Assembly: GCA_934597125.1 (NCBI GenBank)
Contig: CAKTQM010000034.1
Span: 1 to 18,113, forward strand
Length of the DNA stretch: 18,113 nt
Direction of reading: 5' to 3'
Origin: an uncultured Oscillospiraceae bacterium
GTDB lineage: Bacteria; Bacillota; Clostridia; Oscillospirales; Oscillospiraceae
Shown here: in pieces, positions 13,882 through 18,113 of the stretch
Layout of the letters: each line of letters starts with the position of its first letter
Numbering within the stretch: the stretch's first letter is position 1
Translations under genes and position numbers: made by a program
The notes under the pieces: generated by a model
Told to the model about the DNA's origin: nothing
Databases searched by the model: none
What the model saw: only the letters and a program-made list of their open reading frames with translations

Positions 13882-14766
13882 ATGAAAAAACTGCTGTTTA
13901 TCGTCAATCCCCGCGCCGGCCGCACCCGCTCCATGGCCCCCATGTTCGACGTGGTGGCGCGGCTTTCCCAGGCGGGCTACCTTATCAAGCTGTTCACGAC
14001 GGAGGGCCCCGGCGACGCCAAACGGGCGGCGGCGGAGCTGGGCGGCAGCTTTGATCTGGTGGTCTGTGCCGGCGGCGACGGCACGCTGAACGAAACCCTC
14101 TGCGGCCTGATGACGCTGGAGCAGCGCCCGCCTGTGGGGTATATCCCCCACGGCAGCACCAACGACTTTGCCGCCAGCCTGCACATCCCCTCCCAGCCCA
14201 TGGCGGCGGCCAACGCCATTGCCGCCTGCACCCAGCCCCGTCTGTTGGATCTAGGGCAGCACAACGGGCGGTATTTCGCCTATGTGGCCTCCTTCGGCGC
14301 CTTCACCCGCGCCTCCTACAGCGCCACCCAGGCGGCGAAAAACGCTCTGGGTCATCTGGCCTATATTTTCGAGGGCATGGGCGATCTGGACTCCCTGCGC
14401 CCCTACCGCTGCCGTATCGAGACGGATGAGGAGGTGTTTGATGGCGAATATATATTCGGCGCCGTATGCAACTCCACCTCTCTGGGCGGGCTGATGAAGC
14501 TGGATCCCAACCACGTGAAAATGGACGACGGCAGCTTTGAACTGCTGTTGCTGCGGATGCCCAAAAACGCCGTGGAGCTCAGCGGCCTGATCGGCTCCCT
14601 GACCCGTATGGAGTACGACGCCCCCGGCGTCATTTTCCGCCACGTGTCCCACGTGACGCTGACTACCGACGACATCATTCCCTGGTCTCTGGACGGCGAA
14701 TACGCCGCCAGCCAGCCCAGAGTGGAGATCCGGAATCTGCATCACGCCATTGCTTTGATGGGATAA
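13882..14766 (+). CDS. Diacylglycerol kinase family lipid kinase (DagK/YegS-like)
   Basis: A 294-residue cytosolic or membrane-associated lipid kinase. FIVNPRAG (6-13) opens the DAGK catalytic domain; GGDGTLNE (64-71) is the nucleotide-binding and catalytic motif; IPHGSTNDFA (about 89-98) corresponds to the conserved GTxNDFA segment, here with Ser for Gly-Thr spacing. The C-terminal SLDGEYA loop carries the late DGE motif typical of the family. Likely reaction: ATP-dependent phosphorylation of diacylglycerol or a similar lipid, recycling it to phosphatidate. AGGAGG lies 8 nt before ATG 13882. The gene is alone on its strand and ends in a perfect hairpin overlapping the stop codon. Confidence 0.9.
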   Translation: MKKLLFIVNPRAGRTRSMAPMFDVVARLSQAGYLIKLFTTEGPGDAKRAAAELGGSFDLVVCAGGDGTLNETLCGLMTLEQRPPVGYIPHGSTNDFAASLHIPSQPMAAANAIAACTQPRLLDLGQHNGRYFAYVASFGAFTRASYSATQAAKNALGHLAYIFEGMGDLDSLRPYRCRIETDEEVFDGEYIFGAVCNSTSLGGLMKLDPNHVKMDDGSFELLLLRMPKNAVELSGLIGSLTRMEYDAPGVIFRHVSHVTLTTDDIIPWSLDGEYAASQPRVEIRNLHHAIALMG

Positions 14767-14798
14767 AATAGGGGCGCGCTGTAAGCGCGCCCCTATTT
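14766..14798. terminator. Terminator of the lipid kinase gene
   Basis: A perfect 15-bp stem (14766-14780 with 14784-14798), loop GTA, sequence AAATAGGGGCGCGCT and its complement. It begins on the last base of the stop codon. The T-run is short. Confidence 0.85.
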
Positions 14799-14814
14799 CA
14801 AATCTTCGCAGCAA

Positions 14815-14853
14815 AAACCAAAGGCCGGAGCGGCGGGCTCCGGCCTTTGGTTT
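14815..14853. terminator. Second bidirectional terminator, between lipid kinase and transporter genes
   Basis: A perfect 17-bp stem (14815-14831 with 14837-14853), loop GGCGG, flanked by A-rich and T-rich ends (AAACC at the start, GGTTT at the end). It most likely ends the minus-strand transporter transcript, whose stop is 37 bp away. Confidence 0.9.
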
Positions 14854-14890
14854 ATTCATTTATTTGTGTATCAATATACAGCGCGTGGCC

Positions 14891-16321
14891 TTAGCCGAAG
14901 AAGGACATGACCTGGCCGTACAGGATCAGCAGCATGCACAGGGGGGTGATGACCTTGACGCAGACCTTGAAGAAGCCGTAAGCGCCAAACTTCTGGCCCT
15001 GCTGCTCACACTCCTCCTTGACTACTTCGGGGCCGATCTCCCAGCCGATCATCAGGGACATCAGCAGCGCGCCCAGAGGCATCATGATACCTTCAGACAG
15101 CATATCCCAGAAGTCCAGCCAGTCAGCCGCCCAGGCCTTGGGAGATTCAATGCCCAGCAGCGCGGCGGGGTGGATGTTGTTGCCGCCCAGGCAGTCGGCG
15201 CAGACCAGGATGCAGCCGATGCCAACCGCAACAGCGGCGATCAGGGTGTAGCTCTTACGCTTGTCGCCCTTGCCCTCGATACGGGCCTTATCCACGAAGT
15301 GGGCCACGATGACCTCCAGCAGAGAGATGGAGGAGGAAATAGCAGCAAACACAACCAGCAGATAGAACAGGATACCGAAGATGGGGCCCACAGCGCCCAT
15401 GTTGTGGAACACGTTCTGCATGGTGATGAACAGCAGGGACGGGCCGCCCAGAGCGCCCTCGGGATCCAGAGCGAAACGGCCGGGGATAACGCACAGACCA
15501 GCCATCAGGGCCACCAGAGTATCCATGACGATGATCAGGATCGCGTTCTTTTCCAGGTTCTCCTTCTTATCCAGGTAGGAACCGTAGGTGATCATAGCGC
15601 CCATGCCCAGAGACAGGGAGAAGAACATCTGGCCACCAGCGGTGGACAGAACCTCAAAGAAGCTGGGTGCCTCGGCGATAACGCCGTTGGCGACGGCCCA
15701 ACCGGGAACGAACATGTACTTCAGGCCGTCCACAGCGCCGGGCAAGGTGCAGGCGCGGATAATGCAGATGATCAGGGCCACGAACAGAGCGGGCATACCG
15801 ATGGAGCAGACCTTTTCGATACCGCCGCCGATACCGCCCATGACGATGATCATAGTCAGGGCCACGAAGATCAGGCCGTAGATGATGGCCTCGGTGGGGT
15901 TGGACATGAAAGCGCCGAAGATCTCGCCGCCGTTCAGGCCGTTGGAGCCGAAGCCTGCGCCAAATAGGTCGCCCACGTTGAGGACGGTGTACTTGATGCA
16001 GTAGCCGCCCAGGGCGCAGTAGAAGAACAGGATGAAGAACGCGGACAGGATACCCAGCCAGCCCATCCAGCTGAATTTCTTGCTGAGGACCTTGTAAGCG
16101 CCCACCGCGCCGTGGCCGGTCTTACGGCCCAGGGCCAGCTCGCCCACCATGACGATGAAGCCGCAGCAGACCGCCAGGATCAGGTAGATGATAAGGAACG
16201 TGAAGCCGCCGCAGGCGCCCATCTTATTGGGGAAGCCCCAGATGTTGCCCAGACCGACCGCCGAACCAACAGCAGCCATCAGGAATCCAAAATTGGATCC
16301 AAAGCCTTTTCTTTCTTCCAT
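14891..16321 (-). CDS. Sodium-dependent transporter, neurotransmitter:sodium symporter family (copy 1)
   Basis: A 476-residue LeuT-fold transporter with about 11-12 membrane segments, importing an amino acid or related solute with Na+. TM1 shows GSAVGLGNIWGFPNKMGACGG with the unwound Gly-rich centre that binds sodium and substrate. TM6 shows QMFFSLSLGMGAMITYGSYL, equivalent to the LeuT TM6 hinge. The late pattern EGIMMPLGALLMSLMIGWEIGP belongs to the last helices. The substrate is not deducible. ATG 16321 has AAGGAG 8 nt upstream. It has its own promoter and ends near the terminator at 14815-14853. It is a close tandem paralogue of the gene to its right. Confidence 0.93.
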   Translation of the reverse strand: MEERKGFGSNFGFLMAAVGSAVGLGNIWGFPNKMGACGGFTFLIIYLILAVCCGFIVMVGELALGRKTGHGAVGAYKVLSKKFSWMGWLGILSAFFILFFYCALGGYCIKYTVLNVGDLFGAGFGSNGLNGGEIFGAFMSNPTEAIIYGLIFVALTMIIVMGGIGGGIEKVCSIGMPALFVALIICIIRACTLPGAVDGLKYMFVPGWAVANGVIAEAPSFFEVLSTAGGQMFFSLSLGMGAMITYGSYLDKKENLEKNAILIIVMDTLVALMAGLCVIPGRFALDPEGALGGPSLLFITMQNVFHNMGAVGPIFGILFYLLVVFAAISSSISLLEVIVAHFVDKARIEGKGDKRKSYTLIAAVAVGIGCILVCADCLGGNNIHPAALLGIESPKAWAADWLDFWDMLSEGIMMPLGALLMSLMIGWEIGPEVVKEECEQQGQKFGAYGFFKVCVKVITPLCMLLILYGQVMSFFG

Positions 16322-16446
16322 TGTTTTCTCTCCTTACTAAAAAATGTGGTTTTCCTGTCTACTGACAGGAAACATTCCGCAGCGCCGCCACGCTGCCGGA
16401 ACACCACCCAAGGCGGGAAGGAACCCCATCCTTGGGGTATAAAAAA

Positions 16447-16475
16447 AGTATACAGGATTCATTTTCCATCCGCAA
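16447..16475 (-). promoter_or_regulatory. Promoter of transporter copy 1
   Basis: On the minus strand, TTGCGG (16470-16475), 17-bp spacer, TATACT (16447-16452). The leader to the ATG is about 120 nt and contains a 9-bp hairpin at 16351-16372 (TTTCCTGTC, loop TACT, GACAGGAAA) about 20 nt before the ribosome binding site. Confidence 0.6.
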
Positions 16476-16489
16476 TTAGCAATGTTGAT

Positions 16490-16673
16490 AAATTTTTTGC
16501 GTGGGATTTTATGTTTTTAACATTTTGTGAACGAATTTTTCTACGGTTCTTGCGCATATTTTACTGTATTTATAAAGATTTTATAGGTTTAACCGAGGTG
16601 TTTTTCAATATTTCCCGTTAAACACTTATACATTTTTCTTTTCAGGAAACGTCAAATCCCACACAAAAATTTT
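16490..16673. repeat. Diverged 20-bp inverted repeat upstream of transporter copy 1
   Basis: AAATTTTTTGCGTGGGATTT at 16490-16509 matches the reverse complement of 16654-16673 at 18 of 20 positions. The GTGGGATTT core is fully conserved. The left arm lies just upstream of the -35 at 16470-16475. The pair may bind a regulator. Confidence 0.6.
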
Positions 16674-16766
16674 CCTTGACAGGAAAATCCCGCTTTTCGT
16701 GTACAGTACAAACCTGCTTCCTATCATGGTTTTTCCCGTTTTTCTCTGTCCTTTTCCGACAACTGC

Positions 16767-16801
16767 AAAAGAAATGTCCGCCAAAGGCGGACATTTCTTT
16801 T
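16767..16801. terminator. Terminator of transporter copy 2
   Basis: A perfect 16-bp stem (16767-16782 with 16786-16801), loop AAA, containing GAAATGTCCGCC, with A and T tails in both directions. It lies 70 bp after the stop of copy 2. Confidence 0.92.
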
Positions 16802-16871
16802 TTGTCACATTTTTTAGTAAGAAGAGCTGCGGGCTGGCGGGCCCGGAAATCAGCCTTTCAGGACAAACTTC

Positions 16872-18113
16872 TTAGAATCCGAAGAAGCTGGAGACCTGGC
16901 CGTACAGGATGAAGAGCATGCACAGGGGGGTGATGACCTTCACGCAGATCTTGAAGAAGCCGAAGGAGCCCATCTTGTGGCCGGGCGTTGCTTCGCACTC
17001 GTCCTTGACCACCTCGGGGCCGATCTCCCAGCCGATCATCAGGGACATCAGCAGCGCGCCCAGAGGCATCATGATACCCTCGGACAGCATATCCCAGAAG
17101 TCCAGCCAGCAATCATTCCAGCCGGCATAGGTTTCCAGACCCAGCAGCTTCCACGGTGTGAAGCTGGCGTTGCCCAGAGAGTCGGCGCACACCAGGATGG
17201 CGCCGATGCCCACCAGCGCGGCGGCGATCAGGGTGTAGCTCTTACGCTTGTCGCCCTTGCCGGCAATGCGGGCCTTATCCACGAAGTGGGCCACGATGAC
17301 CTCCAGCAGGGAGATGGAGGAGGAGATAGCAGCAAACACAACCAGCAGATAGAACAGGATACCAAAGATGGGGCCCACAGCGCCCATGTTGTGGAACACG
17401 TTCTGCATGGTGATGAACAGCAGGCTGGGGCCGCCCAGAGCGCCCTCGGGATCCAGAGCGAAACGGCCGGGGATGACGCACAGACCGGCCATCAGGGCCA
17501 CCAGCGTATCCATAACCACGATGAGGATGGCGTTCTTTTCCAGGTTCTCCTTCTTATCCAGGTAGGAGCCGTAGGTGATCATGGCGCCCATGCCCAGAGA
17601 CAGGGAGAAGAACATCTGGCCGCCGGCAGTGGACAGAACCTCAAAGAAACTGGGTGCCTCGGCGATAACGCCGTTGGCGACGGCCCAACCGGGAACGAAC
17701 ATGTACTTCAGGCCGTCCACAGCGCCGGGCAGAGTGCAGGCGCGGATGATGCAGATGATCAGAGCCACAAACAGAGCGGGCATGCCGATGGAGCAGACCT
17801 TCTCGATACCGCCGCCGATACCGCCCATAACGATGATCATGGTCAGAGCCACGAAGATCAGGCCGTAGATAATGGCTTCAGTGGGGTTGGACATGAACGC
17901 GCCAAAGATTTGGTCGCCGTTCAGGCCGTTGGAGCCGAAGCCGGCGCCGAACAGGTCGCCCACGTTCAGGACGGTGTACTTGATGCAGTAGCCGCCCAGT
18001 GCGCAGTAGAAGAACAGGATGAAGAACGCGGACAGAATGCCCAGCCAGCCCATCCAGCTGAACTTCTTGCTCAGCACCTTGTAAGCGCCGACAGCACCGT
18101 GACCGGTCTTACG
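16872..18113 (-). CDS. Sodium-dependent transporter, neurotransmitter:sodium symporter family (copy 2, partial)
   Basis: The last 413 codons of a second LeuT-fold symporter; the 5' part lies beyond the right edge of the window, so the start is not seen. From the window edge (RKTGHGAVGAYK) through about 270 residues it differs from copy 1 at only a handful of positions, for example NGLNGDQIF for NGLNGGEIF and KARIAGK for KARIEGK. It then diverges sharply in the loop around SLGNASFTPWKLLGLETYAGWNDC and again at the end (DECEATPGHKMGSFGFF and SSFFGF). The TM6 hinge motif is identical to copy 1. The divergent loop lies between late membrane helices and may affect gating or partner binding. It ends at a TAA followed by its own terminator. 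Confidence 0.93.
   Translation of the reverse strand, partial: RKTGHGAVGAYKVLSKKFSWMGWLGILSAFFILFFYCALGGYCIKYTVLNVGDLFGAGFGSNGLNGDQIFGAFMSNPTEAIIYGLIFVALTMIIVMGGIGGGIEKVCSIGMPALFVALIICIIRACTLPGAVDGLKYMFVPGWAVANGVIAEAPSFFEVLSTAGGQMFFSLSLGMGAMITYGSYLDKKENLEKNAILIVVMDTLVALMAGLCVIPGRFALDPEGALGGPSLLFITMQNVFHNMGAVGPIFGILFYLLVVFAAISSSISLLEVIVAHFVDKARIAGKGDKRKSYTLIAAALVGIGAILVCADSLGNASFTPWKLLGLETYAGWNDCWLDFWDMLSEGIMMPLGALLMSLMIGWEIGPEVVKDECEATPGHKMGSFGFFKICVKVITPLCMLFILYGQVSSFFGF

Larger units (their letters stand above)
16322..16871. other. 550-bp AT-rich intergenic region between the two transporter copies
   Basis: No gene is supported. It holds the copy 1 promoter and leader, hairpins 16351-16372 and 16669-16688 (both containing GACAGGAAA), a diverged inverted repeat of 20 bp (16490-16509 versus 16654-16673, 18 of 20 matching) and the terminator of copy 2 at 16767-16801. 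The base composition is far more AT-rich than the coding sequence on either side. The repeats look regulatory; no riboswitch or known motif is recognised. Confidence 0.6.

Noticed and set aside
14864..15967. 367-codon plus-strand open frame opposite transporter copy 1
   Set aside because: Asp/Gln/His-rich antisense frame with no recognisable domain; the minus strand is a clear symporter.
16675..16700. Plus-strand TTGACA at 16675 as a promoter
   Set aside because: No good -10 at 16-18 bp and no plus-strand gene follows; the hexamer is part of a hairpin.

Overview
The window looks like a chromosomal segment of a gut-type Clostridia, probably a high-GC Oscillospiraceae relative. This is inferred from the GC-rich codon usage in most genes, strong AGGAGG-type ribosome binding sites, DUF3786/DUF3810 proteins, and short GC-rich palindromes between genes. 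No rRNA or species marker is present, so the taxonomy is only indicative.

Positions 1-2324 are an AT-rich accessory patch next to the 3' end of a tRNA-Leu gene. It holds the C-terminal remnant of a serine recombinase behind a perfect 60-bp tandem duplication, and a two-gene minus-strand operon: a ParA-like ATPase translationally coupled to a HEPN protein with an intact Rx4H RNase motif. From 2325 to 2775 there is the intact tRNA-Leu(UAG), a promoter-bearing 5' half-copy of the same tRNA about 216 bp away, and a short non-coding stretch.

Positions 2775-11923 are core-like and GC-rich. A pyridoxal/pyridoxamine kinase (+) converges on a long minus-strand gene set. Reading from its promoter near 12040 the order is: lipoprotein substrate-binding protein, a GC-rich palindromic element, two permeases, two short NikD/NikE-sized ATPases (together a peptide/nickel-class ABC importer), a hotdog thioesterase, a DUF3810 membrane zincin, a DUF3786 protein and glycerate kinase. 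Overlaps and gaps of 1-50 bp suggest one transcription unit ending at the shared terminator at 3623-3648.

Positions 12119-12407 hold the most interesting feature: a 27-residue peptide gene whose ribosome binding site lies in a hairpin, faced by a consensus promoter on the opposite strand. Both transcripts converge on one terminator-like palindrome at the 3' end of the peptide gene. The architecture fits a type I toxin-antitoxin locus, and I do not recognise the peptide family with certainty.

Positions 12483-14766 carry divergent genes for an AI-2E-family permease (-) and a diacylglycerol-kinase-family lipid kinase (+), with back-to-back promoters. Positions 14891-18113 carry two near-identical tandem minus-strand sodium:neurotransmitter-symporter-family transporters, the second cut by the window edge. 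They are separated by a 550-bp AT-rich regulatory region with several palindromes.
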